This document shows, piece by piece, positions 12,318-24,900 of a stretch of 64,000 nt of DNA. A program made the translations under genes and the position numbers. The stretch covers positions 87,501 through 151,500 of the forward strand of contig JAMPIV010016232.1 of the NCBI GenBank assembly GCA_024509875.1. Direction: 5' to 3'. The first letter of the stretch is position 1. Each line of letters starts with the position of its first letter. Below the pieces are notes generated by a model that saw only the letters and a list, made by a program, of their open reading frames with translations, was not told the DNA's origin and searched no databases. This DNA comes from Oreohelix idahoensis (lineage: Eukaryota; Mollusca; Gastropoda; Stylommatophora; Oreohelicidae).

Positions 12318-14151
12318 GTTTCCCACACACCCAGGAGAAAAAAAATGATTCTATCATTTTTTTTGAAAATTAACTCCCAAAACGAAAAAATTTAAAAGAT
12401 AATGGAGTTCTAACATATGTTTTACAAAATTCATCTTATGATAAGTCAGAAATAGTATATCTACAAAATATTAGCAGTAAATGTAAAGTAAATAACAGTC
12501 ATCCAACGTATGATTACTAAAATTAATCTATTAGAAAACCAAGCTAAGTATCTCAAAATTAATCTATTACAGAACTAAGTTAAGCATATACAATAATGCT
12601 CAAACAAGCAACAAACAATAGTAATAGAAATGATAATATCAAGCAAACAAAGTATAATTCGAAAAGAAGTAAAATATGAAATCATCATATGAAAAACAAC
12701 AAATAATATCACAATGTCAAATCATGTAAAGCAAATACAACTATCTCTGATCTAAAGTTACATCATTACTTGAACAATACAAAGAATGAAAGTCTAAGTA
12801 GCGTAACAGAAAAAAGTATACACGAAGCATAAAGTGAGACAAAGATGAAACACGGAAGTATAAACAACATATCAGATCATGCTGAAAAGACAACAGAAAA
12901 GATGTAAAGGGATGACGAACAGTCAACAAAAACAGATAAAAAGTAAAGATGCACATGTAGAAAAAGTAGTAACAATACGTTATAACTATCTAAATTAAAC
13001 ATCATATTGTCTAACTTAATACAATCATAATCAAAAATTACAAAACAAAATACCAAAGTATATCTATACTAACAACACAAAGTAAAAACTTATGACAAAA
13101 AGAATAGTAAGTAATTTAGCCAAATTATAAAACTTATGCATAACTAATAATAAATTATACAAGATATCACAGAAACAAAAATAAAACGCTATCAAAAGGT
13201 TTGCACTGACTCAAAGTCACGCGCTAAATACAGAAAAATACATCAAACATTAAAAAACAATTTCAAGGAACTAATGACACTACACATTACTAACCATAAT
13301 ATACAGACTAGCATTGGCGCAGAAAAAATATTACAACATTCAAAAAATACATTTTCAAAAAAAATACAAAAAAGTTTCGTATCACTAAGTTGCATAAAAA
13401 TAGTATTACATTTACAACCAATTCAAAGCTATAATGAATAAACTAACAAAGAAATCGACTTCAAGAAAATGAAGGACGTATGAACAATCTATCTCTAAAC
13501 AGACACACATTAACAAATGTAAGTTTTTTTTTTTTTTTTCAAAAAATATACATCACATAAAACACATGAGAAAAAATTCAAGTGCTCATGAATTATCTAA
13601 AAGTAATTATTGCACCATTACAACTAATGAGTTTTGTGCATAGGGCTGGCAAACTCAACATGTACAAAAAGTTATCCTAACAAAACTGCTACAAAAACAA
13701 CAAACCAAAACAAACAACTGCAAGTTCAACAGTGGAATATAACTAACAATAGAAACACAAAATCATGGCAATCAAATAATGCATTAAATATTTCAAACGA
13801 AATTACATGTTATTGCAAAACAAGAACATATCATTTATTATAGTAACAAATACAAAAAATATTTACTGTTTTAATAAATAAAAAAATCAGATGTAAATCT
13901 ATAGCTTCCCTTTCCTGTCAACATTTCTTGACCCTGAGCAAGTAAAACATCCGATGTTTAATGAGACGCTGAAAAAGTTACGCTTGAACGCACACAATGA
14001 CCCAAAATTGACCTCCTTTTCTCACAGTTAATATGTCACAGGAGCCTTGACTGTTATCGTAAAGTCGCTTCTGTCAAAATATATGAATGAAAATTTCCAT
14101 TTTAATGAATGGTGAAATCTAATTAGAAAAAACGTAGAAGTCAAATTACAA
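12318..14151 (-). other. D1 interior, non-coding AT-rich portion
   Basis: This is a very A-rich stretch with no ORF that resembles a retroelement protein. A purine-rich tract on the minus strand adjoins the LTR (12318-12340) and is a candidate polypurine tract. The first ~90 bp resemble 63710-63800 at the right end of the window, which identifies a second D-type element there. Confidence 0.7.
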
Positions 14152-15051
14152 TTACCCATTATTTTGGTCCTTGTAAAGTAATGGTCGTTTCAAAATGCCC
14201 TCAGCTCTTCTTTTACAATCTCTAGACATCACAGAAGACATTACTGCCGTAGGCTGAAACAAAGTGTTATATTTACAACACCGAGACATCATCTCGTGAT
14301 CAATAACACCATCAACAATAGAATTTGAAACACCGCTGTTATTGCCACCTTGCTTACCTCTATTACAACTGACTATGGGCTCATGTTGAGCAAAGTTAGG
14401 ATACTTGCGCTTATTATTTGTTACATGATGAAAATATTTATTCCTACAGTTGCTTTGTTTACCAACAATGACTCTAGACTTTTGCTGAGTCAAGTTATGT
14501 AGAGAAACATGTGAAGAGCTATTATCTCTCTTTATATTCATGTCAATTCCTCTATTATGACAAATGTTATGTCTATAACCCAAGTTAGCATTGTTGTTGT
14601 TAACATATCTTCTTTGACAAAAATGTCCACTAGACAAGACTTGCTTTCTAGTAGCAAAATCATTACCAGATTGATAGTTTTTCTTACAGTTATTTCTACT
14701 ATAACTTACAGAATTCTTCGGATCAAAATGTTGAAATCCGCTAAATTGTTTACAATTCCTTGGAGAATCAAAATTACCACTTGATAAACTCCCTTGGTAC
14801 TGTCTAATCTTGTGATTATATCTCTTACTATCAATGTTCTTCTTTTCACCTCTGGGAATATGTTTACCAATCCCGTCAAACTGGCTGTGCTGAGTTTGAC
14901 AAGTAACTGAACCCTTAGAATGTTTATTTTCCTGCCCATAGTGGGTTTCATTCCTGGAAAATATAGTACTATGTTTATTCCCTGTTACAAGTTTATCAGA
15001 ATCTGCAACAGTAAACACGTGATTGATTTTAGGAGCCACACTGGCCACCAC
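14152..15051 (-). pseudogene. D1 gag remnant
   Basis: An open frame of about 299 codons begins directly beside the LTR without a usable ATG; the first ATG in frame is near 14540. It is rich in Asn, Arg, Lys, Ser and His, like the basic tract of A- and B-type Gag. Near its end it has CCKYNTLFQPTAV, clearly related to the TLF-x-P part of the zinc-binding motif of A2 and B, but the later C-x-H half is lost. Gag core, protease and Pol are missing. I read this as a deletion derivative in which the primer binding site is joined to the middle of gag. Confidence 0.7.
15032..15050 (-). promoter_or_regulatory. Candidate primer binding site of D1
   Basis: One base from the LTR on the minus strand is TGGTGGCCAGTGTGGCTCC. 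It begins TGG like a tRNA 3' end complement and shares TGGTGG-CCAG with the A2 site. The tRNA is not identified. Confidence 0.6.
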
Positions 15052-16315
15052 TGTTACCGATGATGAATATTAACGGTGTATGGGTGGCGTAGGCGTGCCG
15101 TCGTATCTGTGTTAGGTATGTATTAGTGAGTGTGTGGTAGAACAGTCACTCACAACACAGGTACGTAAATAATAGTCATGGATGGCCGTAAACATCTGGT
15201 GTAATTTAAATGTCGATTTATTAAGTCACAGCACGATCACGTTTACATTGATATACACACAGTCACATTACAAGTCATTGCAATACAATACTCTTCAACA
15301 TTCATCAGCAGATCTATATCAAGGCCTAATGTCCTCACGACTCATCTCTGCGCTATAACACTGCGCTATAATACTGCACCCAGCAGTTCACATAAATTAT
15401 GGCCTAAAGTCCTCATGACTCACTTATAATACTGCACCCAGCAGTTCACATAAATAATGGCCTAAAGTCCTCACGACTCACTTATAATACTGCACCCAGC
15501 AGTTCACATAAATAATGGCCTAAAGTCCTCACGACTCATCTCTGCGCTAGACTTATAATACTGCACTATAATACTGCACCCAGCAGTTCACATAAATTAT
15601 GGCCTAAAGTCCTCATGACTCACTTATAATACTGCACCCAGCAGTTCACATAAATTATGGCCTAAAGTCCTCACGACTCACTTATAATACTGCACCCAGC
15701 AGTTCACATAAATAATGGCCTAAAGTCCTCACGACTCACTTATAATACTGCACCCAGCAGTTCACATAAATAATGGCCTAAAGTCCTCACGACTCATCTC
15801 TGCGCTAGACTTATAATACTGCACCCAGCAGTTCACATAAATTATGGCCTAAAGTCCTCACGACTCATAATAGCTTCCTCAAAGCTTCACAAATACTTAA
15901 TATGGCCTATCCACACAGCAAAAACATTAAGTCGACATTATTCAAAGCACTACGTAGGCATACATCCTCGAAAAACACACACAGACAGCGTTGACCACTC
16001 CCGGTCCAACGCTCCGAATCCCTCTTCTCCTCTCCGGGATCACACACTCTAGTCCCGCCAAAAAACCCAAAACGAGACTCCGCTGTTTTTGAACACAGCT
16101 CAAAAACAGTACAGAATAAATACATCTCAGCATTTGAGATAAAAGCGTTCGCACGCTTTCCTGTACTCTGTCACTCAAAATAAAAAGGATATGTTTCTAT
16201 TATAACGTTAAACAAACCTCAGCTTAATCAGGTATACAAGTATTGTAACTCATAATCTACTTTGCCCAAAAACATATTCCGAATTACTGCCCTTTCAAAG
16301 GATCAACTTGTTACA
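15052..16315 (-). repeat. D1 right LTR (5' LTR in element orientation)
   Basis: It has the same length (1264 bp) as 11054-12317 and about 4 differences. It contains the second ~58-bp tandem array (eight copies, about 15325-15868). The right boundary is fixed by the CTGCC target duplication and by B pol resuming. Confidence 0.93.
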
Positions 16316-18082
16316 CTGCCTTCGAAAAATAATCGTCTACTCATTACCTGGAGTGGTCCTTTTAGAATAATATCTAGAATTTCGGATGTCGACTATATTG
16401 TCGATGTAAAGGGTAAACACAAAACCTTTCACATTAATATGTTAAAGGAATACCATACACGTCCTGACTACCTTCAGTCAGTATTCCAATCAACTGACGA
16501 TCCTACACCTCCTATTCATCACTATACCACTTTAGCTGTCATTCAAGAAGAAGAGTCTTCTTTTCTAGACGTACCATTAACTATACCGGTGGTACCACTC
16601 CATCCGACTGAAAGTTGGAGTGATGTTTCTATTTCTTCTGATCTTTCGGCTGATCAAAACCAACAAGTTTCCTCACTTCTAAAATCTTATCAAGATGTCC
16701 TCACTGACATCCCAGGTCGTACGTCAGTTATTAAACATGACATTCTATTGACTGACGACACACCCACCGAGTTCGTCCATACCCTATCCCTTTACACTTT
16801 CGTGCTCAGGTTGATAAGGAGTTGGATGAAATGCTTCAATTAAAAATAATTGAACCTTCAACGTCACCATACTCTTCTTCTATGGTGATCATCAGAATAA
16901 AGGGTAACAAGATCCGTCTTTGTGTAGACTATAGAAAATTAAATAAAGTTACACAATTCGACGCAGAACCATTACCTTTATTAGAAGAATTATTAGTTAA
17001 ACTGTCTGACTCTACTTTCTTTTCAAAATTTGACCTGTCAAAAGGATATTGGCAAGTTCCATTGACAGAAAATGCAAAGCCACTTACTGCTTTCTCGACA
17101 CCTCGGGGCCTATTCCAATGGAATTTTATGCCATTTGGGTTAGTGAACGCTCCTGCCACTTTCGTGCGTATGATGCGTCACATACTGTCTCATCGTCCCG
17201 ATGTCATTGCATACATCGATGACATTTGTCTTTTTAGCAACTCATGGGAAGAACATGTTCAGGGATTGAACACATTACTGTCCACGTTACGGTCATTTAA
17301 TCTAACAGCTACGCCATCCAAGGCATTCGTGGGTTTTCACGACATATCGTTTTTAGGCCACCGTATTGGTCATGGCAAATTATATACTGAGGACAGTAAC
17401 GTCACAAAAATCCTGAACATTACAGCTCCGAAAACAAAAAAAACAAGTACGTTCTTTGTTGGGTCTAATACAATTTTACGGTAAATTTATTCCTCATTTA
17501 TCGACCATTACTGCTCCTTTCTCTTATTTGTTGAGGAAGGGCACAGCTAACGTGATTCGGTGGTCGAATGAACATCAAATTGCGTTAGATTCTATCAAGA
17601 ATTTTTTTTCCACACCTCCAGTATTGATGCTACCTAATCCAAAACTCCCTTTTACACTTCGCAGTGACGCGTCTAATTATGGTATAGGAAGCGTGCTACT
17701 TCAAGAATACTGTGGCACCTTGCATCCTGTAATGTATGTTTCAAGAAAGTTAACAGCAACTGAACAAAAATACTCGGTTCTGGATAAGGAGCTCCTGGCG
17801 TTAGTTTGGTCAATCACCAAACTTGAGAGATACTTGTTAGGATCTCATTTTATTGTTGAGTCTGATCAAAAAGCACTCACTGCTCTCAACACCAAAGACG
17901 TGAAGTCTGCGAAATCTACCAGATATGCGATAACGTTGCAACCGTATAGTTTTACTATACGTTCCATACCAGGTTCGCAAAATGTGTTAGCTGACTGTTT
18001 ATCCAGGTGTCCAAGCGATCCAAGCGAGCAAATACGCCCTACAGAGATTGGATCTTCTACATCGACAGTCGTGCAATTGTAA
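16316..18082 (+). pseudogene. Element B gag-pol, second part (integrase end, RT, RNase H), frameshifted
   Basis: Coding resumes straight after D1 with the integrase C-terminal region (to about 16490), then a linker, reverse transcriptase with YIDD at 17212-17223, and RNase H (about 17660-18000). Two more frameshifts are visible by alignment with A2: one base lost near 16768 and one extra A in the A8 run at 17436-17443. The terminal codons (about 18000-18082) correspond to the end of A2 Pol. No intact polyprotein can be read. Confidence 0.92.
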
Positions 18083-19103
18083 CGTTATACGCAATTAACT
18101 TTGATGATTTATGCAACGTCTACTTCAGTTTTATTCCCACTGTATTACTGATGAATATTGATTATTCAGACTGTTCGTATTGTAAACCAATAACAGTGTT
18201 GTGTCAATAACATTGACATAAGGAAAATGACTTTCGTTAAATGAACTACATTCTCTTCTGAACGTGACATTGTGAAGATATATTATCATCCTTTTAAGAT
18301 GATAGATACATGCTGTTCAAAGTGGAAGATGATAACTTCCAGGATTACTCGTAAAATAACATTTCAATGTATTTAGATGTTAATAAAACGGAACTTCTTA
18401 GATTATGAACTATTTTCAGAGATGATATGGATTTTCTTAATATTATTATAGATAATAATAACTGGAATTGGTAACAATTTTAAGACATGAACAATTTTGA
18501 TTACTTATCAGCAATTAAGATCACTTCATTAGTTGCATATTTTACAGTGTTTATTATTATTAGTTTGTATAATAGTTCGTAGAACTAGAAACCACCACTT
18601 TTAGTGTATTATTTTGCACTCATAGTTAAGTAGTGTCTCTGATTAATTTTAGAAACTGATAAGTGTCTTGATCACTTCGCGTTGTGTGTTAATTGCCTTG
18701 TTCTCTTTACATGTTTCATTTGCAATCTTTTTTTGGTTGTTTATGAATTCACTTCTCATCTATTATGTCATTTCATCTTCATCCTTTAAAATTCACTTGT
18801 TGATTTTTTTTGTTTTGATAGTTTCACATCCTCAGTGTTTTAGTTCATCATCCTTCATACTTTAATTTCTCTTTGGTACCACAAGTAGTCCAAATTAATG
18901 GATTGTGGTTGAAATTTTGTTTATTACTCCTGTTATTTATTGATGTTGAATTTCATTCTACATCCTCTTTGTCATTAGTCTATCTAGTGGGGGTGTATTA
19001 TTAGTACAGGATTATGTAAATTTGATTCACCTCTCCGCGTTTATTAACGAAGAAACAAATTAATAGAATTAATTTTTTTTTCAGGGGGATTTGTAAGATA
19101 ATC
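18083..19103 (+). other. Element B 3' untranslated interior with polypurine tract
   Basis: About 1 kb of AT-rich sequence lies between the pol end and the 3' LTR and has no credible gene. The purine-rich AGGGGGATTTGTAAGATAAT at 19083-19102, directly before the LTR, is the likely polypurine tract. Confidence 0.7.
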
Positions 19104-19386
19104 TGTTGCGTCCTTTTTAAGTCCTAACAGACTTTAACATATATAGACAGGCTCAGGTTCTGTCTTTGTTACAAGTGTACGCACCAATTGAGAAACGTTG
19201 GTATATTAAATTTATGGTGCACGAGAACGCACATTTTTGGGGAATTTTTATGTAATGCGCTGGTTGTCAACAAAAAGGCAGTCAACGTCATAGCTTCATG
19301 GTAGAAGCTGGTAACCCAAGATCGGTCCTATGATCTTTGGATTTTAACCCCGTATAGTGGATGAAAGTATTATGTTTAGACCCGGC
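19104..19386 (+). repeat. Element B 3' LTR, first part
   Basis: It matches 5616-5898 with few substitutions, then is cut by A2 at 19387. The last five bases, CCGGC, are the A2 target site. Confidence 0.93.
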
Positions 19387-20833
19387 TGTTACGTGCAGTC
19401 TTTGATATCTTACAATATTATACATAGGTAATTTTTTAGTGCTTAAGGGAAAGTCATTATTGAGTTACTTCCCTTGAACTCCGCGGATAAATACATTTTA
19501 TTGCGATTTATTCGTTGTTTGGGTAATAATAGATTGTTCTTGCTTCAGAATATCTATGGCCTGAATTTATGTGTATTGTTTGTCTGAGTAGGACAAGTCT
19601 GTCTTATATCTGTATATCTTTACATATCTAAGTCGAACTATATGTTCTGTTGTCTCTAGAGAGGTCAAAGGCTATTCGGCGGATGTGTCGCTTGAGAGGT
19701 GTGATTTGGCTTCGTCCTGATAGGGACTGTGTGTGTTTTGCTATGTCGGCTTGATGCCTTGAAAAAGTGATCTCAGTGGTTTTGGGGAAAGTGATAGTCG
19801 TCTAGACCTATCGTGTATGCTTTACCCCAGTGTTTATTCATCTTGCCAAGGAATGGCAGTTTCATATTCCCTCTACCAAGGTAATCAAAGATACTCTTAT
19901 GAACTCTCGATCGAAGCCACCATTGTCGATAATTACGATTTGAATGTTTAAGAGAATATATTTGACTCGATGAAAAACGACTTCGATTCCTAGCAGCACT
20001 ATATTCTGTAGAATGCAGTCTATTGTTCATGACCAAATCTACAGAGCAACGAAATGTTGTATGAATGACTAACTTTAGAACAGATTCATTATCTGTATTC
20101 AAACGTGAGTGACAGTTCACGAGTGGAGCCATCTTGGAACCAAAACATGTAGGACTTTCAAGAAGAGAAAAGGGATGCCCGTATTATCGCTTGATCAGTC
20201 CAGAGATCACTGCTACACATGAGAACCCATTGTTAGCGGTTCAATATTATTATATGGAAAAATATGTGCTGAACATTATGTTGAAGAATCGTTGCTAAAC
20301 GAGATTAGGTTTAGAAGTCATCTGAAATATTGTTTACAAGCTGACGTGCTCAGTCAGTGACGTCAGATGATATATGTATGGGCGATACTGAGTGCTTGGC
20401 TATTGACAGTCCATTATACCATTATTCTACATGAGTGCCCATGTAACATTGCAAGACCATTTGTCCACTGTACTATGATGTATTATGGCAACCTGTGATT
20501 TGTCACTATCTGTGCTGTCGAGTGTGTACGTCCAATTAAACTTTAGAAAAGGTACACAGTCGTTGGTGTCGATGACTTCCGGTCATACATGAGTGTGAGA
20601 AGAGAACATTTGTCAACAACACGAACCCTTATCATCATTCGCACATTATACACTCCATCCATGTCTACACAACACTGCGTAGGTCAAGTTGACATTCCAT
20701 ACACTACAGTGGGGCAGGCAACACCATAGGGATCTTGTCAACTGATGATGATAGACGCCTGTCTTCCCGCCTAGGAGTGTTCTGGTGTACTTTATCAACA
20801 TATATTATATCCAACTAAATATCAACTTTATCA
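19387..20833 (+). repeat. A2 5' LTR (1447 bp)
   Basis: It starts TGTTACGTGCAG and ends TTTATCA, and is the same length as the 3' LTR. An antisense 119-codon ORF (19773-20132) is open in both LTRs. Most of the differences between the two copies that fall in it change the amino acid, so it looks incidental. Confidence 0.95.
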
Positions 20834-20835
20834 AC

Positions 20836-20853
20836 TGGTGGACCAGCTTTCTG
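20836..20853 (+). promoter_or_regulatory. Candidate primer binding site of A2
   Basis: It lies two bases after the LTR: TGGTGGACCAGCTTTCTG. The A1 equivalent on the minus strand (30187-30204) reads TGGTAGGCCAGCTTTCTG. The conservation and position support a primer site. The tRNA is not identified. Confidence 0.6.
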
Positions 20854-21947
20854 GGTTTGACCTCGCAGAAATTCAGAAGTCAACAGATTACCGATACCAG
20901 ACCGTTTCCTGTGGCTGATACGACACACTTGCAGTATTGGTTTGCTCTTTGTCAACGCTTCGTCACGTGACCTGTCAAGTGAATGCAGTATGTAGGTCAG
21001 CGTTGTTGACATTTTTTACATTAGACATTATAGAGTTTCACAGAACAGTTGGATCAATTCTTGTCAGTGTTAACAGAAAGACAGTATTTGTGAACTAAGA
21101 AGTCCTGGTTTCATCGATGGATCTTCTTGTTTGCCATATATGAACTTTAATATTTAAGGCCAGAATGTTTAATTGAATAAAGTGGCAGTTTGTTTGTTTT
21201 CATAAAAATAACTTTGCCATTACTGTAAGACTGAGCCTATTTTGCAACACATACTATCATACACATAATTTATATATATTTATGTTTACATGTTATTTGT
21301 TTGTATAGTATGTTAGTTTCTATGTCAGCGGGTTGTGTTTAAGGTTGGGCGGCGTCCTCACAACAGAATATCCCACGTCATAGAGGGTCCGTTGTGGGCG
21401 TTTTCTATAGGTGCAATTTTCTTGATTGAAAATTTGCTGCGACAACTGTTGCTTTTGTGTTAGCTGTGAAGTCTGTAATTATTGTTATTTTTGTAATATT
21501 TCTTTGTTCTTTAGTTTTGTTTTGATTTGTTTGTAATTTGTTGGTCTAACCTTTTCTATCTTTCAGTTCTATTCATAATTTATATTCATATATTGTGACG
21601 TCATTTGTGTTGTTATTCTTTGCAGATTCAGTGATTATTTTCATTGATTTCCCTATTTGATTTATTTTGATTTCTGCAAACGTTCTTGTATTGTCAGTCC
21701 TATTTGTACTTTATGTATTCTGTTGGTTGACATATGTTTTATATAGGTATATTTCATAAGACACAATTGCCTGTGCACTGCACTTGGATTATGGTATAAA
21801 CCAGTACCTGATTATTATTACTATTATACAAGACCTTATTAAAGGCTTGTGACCCACAGATATTGGGATAGTATACTGATTAATCAAGTCATTGAGAACT
21901 TGTGGTATTATTATTGATTCAGGTGATTAGTATTATTGTTAGACATC
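20854..21947 (+). other. A2 5' leader
   Basis: About 1.1 kb of untranslated leader. Parts match the A1 leader on the other strand (21181-21350 against 29655-29850, and 21400-21475 against 5530-5605), which is how the A1 leader was recognised on both sides of B. No gene is seen. Confidence 0.75.
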
Positions 21948-24900
21948 ATGTCTACTTTAGATTACTTCATTACACAAGGGAAAGCCCTTGATAAGACTGG
22001 TCAACAATTAGAACAATGGGCAGTTGCTCAATATGACAAAGCATTAGCTGCAGAAGAGAAAAGATTAGCTGCAGAAGAGAAAAGATTAGCTGCAGAAGAA
22101 AGAAAAGCTATGGCGGAAGAGAAAAGATTAGAAAAAGAAGCTGAGGCTGCTGCTGAACAAAAGAAATTGCAGATGCAGGTAGAGGAAAGGAGATTTGAAG
22201 CTGAACAAAAAAAATTGGAAAGAGAAGCTGCGGCTGAACAAAAAAGATTAGACAGTGAAGCTGAACAAAAAAGATTAGACAGGGAAGCTGAACAAAAAAA
22301 ATTGGAAAGAGAAGCTGCGGCTGAACAAAAAAGATTAGACAGGGAGGCTGAACAAAAAAGATTAGATGCTGAAGAGAAAAAAGCAATAAGAGAACATGAA
22401 TTTGAGTTGGAGAAATTGAGATTGACAAGTATGAGTAATGTTAATCAGGCATCTAGTGGTAATGGTAAACCTTCTACTTACAAGGTTAAGGTTCCACCGT
22501 TCAATCAGTCCAGTGACGATATTACATTCTGGCTGGATAGATTTGAACGTTCTTGTCGTACACATAATGTGGATAAATCACAATACGCTAATCAATTATC
22601 AGAAAACTTGAAAGGTGAATCTTTGACTAGATTATGCCTTGTAGGAGAAGCAGATAAGGATAATTATGATGTCATTAGGGCGGCTTTGATAAAAAAATAT
22701 CAGCTAAGTGAGGAAGGCTATCGCCTTTTATTTAAGACGATGGTACCTGAGACGGGTGTAGAATTCTCAGAATTCACTGCAAAGGCACGTCTCACAGTTG
22801 ATCGTTGGATTGAGCTTTCCAAAACAGAAAAAACGTATGAAGGACTTATGGATTTGTTGCTCAGAGATAAGATTATGTCATGTGTGAACAAACCTTTCCT
22901 TGAATTTATACATGAGCGTAAACCTAAATCTCTAAAAGAAATGGAAGAATATTGTTCCCAATATGTCACTGCACACCCCGACGTGACTTTTGGCAACACT
23001 AAGATTAAGGAGAGTATGCCAGTTGCTTCAGCAACACCATACAATCCCAATTATTCACACAGATTTCAGGGACCTCAAAACAGATTTGATAAAAAAGGTA
23101 ACCATAATAGTTATCAAAACCAAGGTAACCAATCATTTCAGGGTTCTTCTTCAAAGAACTGGAGACGACCTGATAGCTCTCGACACAGGGGTGGTCATAA
23201 TTATAGGAATTTCCGTAGAGGAAGTAATTATAGAAACTATCAGGGTTATCCGTCTTGGAGTCAACAAGATCATAATTACAGCGATACTCATTATAATGAA
23301 TATGATAATGGTAACCAAGGGAACTATGACTCAAACCCAAATAGGGGTTACAATAGAGGTAACAATAACTACAGAGGTGATAATAACCGAGGTAGATCTC
23401 AATACAAAAGACATAAACCACATTTTCAGGCAAACTCTGCACAACAAGAGTCCCATGAAGCCTATAAACAGAGTAAAGATAATAATGATGCTAGTAATAT
23501 GGCATGTGCCGCTTTTGATTTTGGGAGAGCATCTCAGTGCCCCCAATGCAAAACGTTATTTGAGCCAACCACAGTGTCTACTTTAAGCTGTGGCCATCCT
23601 CTTCCTGCTCTTCCAGCATCAGTCGCGCATGATGGAAGAGGTTCTCTTGTCTTACATAAGGGTTTAGTGAATAACAATCCAGTCTCTGTGCTATTTGATT
23701 CTGGATGCACCACAATTGGTGTTAGGCAGTCACTCGTAGATCCTTCCCGTGCCACTGGACAAGTAGTCAAATGTGTAACATTTGGCGGCACATTAGAGAA
23801 ATACTCTACTGCTATCATTAGGATTGCTACTCCTTTCTTTACAGGAGATGTACACGCATGTCTTCTTCCGAATCCGATCGCTGACCTCATCATCGGTCGC
23901 ATTCATGGAGTCAAGGAATGCACTCCGCAACAAATTTCCACGTGGGAAAGGCAAAACATGCAGATTGCTAACGCTGTAGTCACTAGAGCTCAGGCTCTTA
24001 ATATGCCTCAAACTTCATCTACTGAAGATAATGAAGTGCATAACCAAGATAATCCCTTGGTAATTTCTCGTGACTCGTTTATAAAACAGCAAGAAGATGA
24101 TCCCACTCTGAAGAAATTCTTCATTCTTGCAACTAAAGGTGATCCGAATAAAGACACAAGTCGTAAATCGTGGATTACAAAGAAGAATGGCGTACTTGTA
24201 CGTATGGTTCAAGACTCCATTACGTCAAGTCATTCTCAAATCCTGGTTCCCAAGAATTTGAGAGTTAAAATTTTGCAGCACGCTCACGACTCTCAGTGTG
24301 CTGGACACATGGGTTTTTCCCGTACTAAGTCAAGAGTCCTTGCGGCTTTCTTTTGGCCATTGGTAAACAAGGACATACGGATTTATTGTCGATCTTGTAA
24401 AGTATGTCAGGAAGTTAAATCCAAAGGTCCACGGCATGCTGCACCCATTCAGGCGGCGGACATTCCTATTCGGCCGTTTCAAAAAATGGCCATAGACATT
24501 ATTGGTCCATTTAAGATCAAGTCTGCCAGAGGACATCAGTTTATCTTGACGTGTGTTGATATGTGCACACGTTGGCCAGAGGCTATTCCTCTGAAGAGCA
24601 TTACTACTGCTGATATTGCAGATGCTCTTTGGCTTATATTTTCTCGTCTGGGGTTCCCCGGAGAGATATTGTCAGACCATGGCACCCAACTAATATCAGA
24701 TACCATGTCTCAAGTAATGTCTACTCTGCAGATAGATAGATCTTTAAGTAGTATCTACCATCCAATGTCTAATGGTATGGTCGAACGCCTTAATAGAACA
24801 CTTAAAAACTTACTGGGGAAGATAACTGAGGATCATCCTCAAGACTGGGACAGAGTTTTACCTGCGGCCCTCTTCGCTTACAGAGAGGTACCCAATGAAC

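Larger units (their letters stand above)
11054..16315 (-). mobile_element. Element D1: non-autonomous LTR retrotransposon nested in B pol
   Basis: Two 1264-bp LTRs (11054-12317 and 15052-16315) flank a 2.7-kb interior. The 5-bp target duplication CTGCC is at 11049-11053 and 16316-16320, inside B pol. By hand count the LTRs differ at about 4 positions (about 99.7% identity). The minus orientation is supported by a candidate primer binding site next to the right LTR (15032-15050, TGGTGGCCAGTGTGGCTCC on the minus strand), by a G-rich tract on the minus strand next to the left LTR (about 12320-12340), and by a minus-strand gag remnant. There is no protease, integrase or reverse transcriptase, so it must have moved using another element's enzymes. 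Confidence 0.92.
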
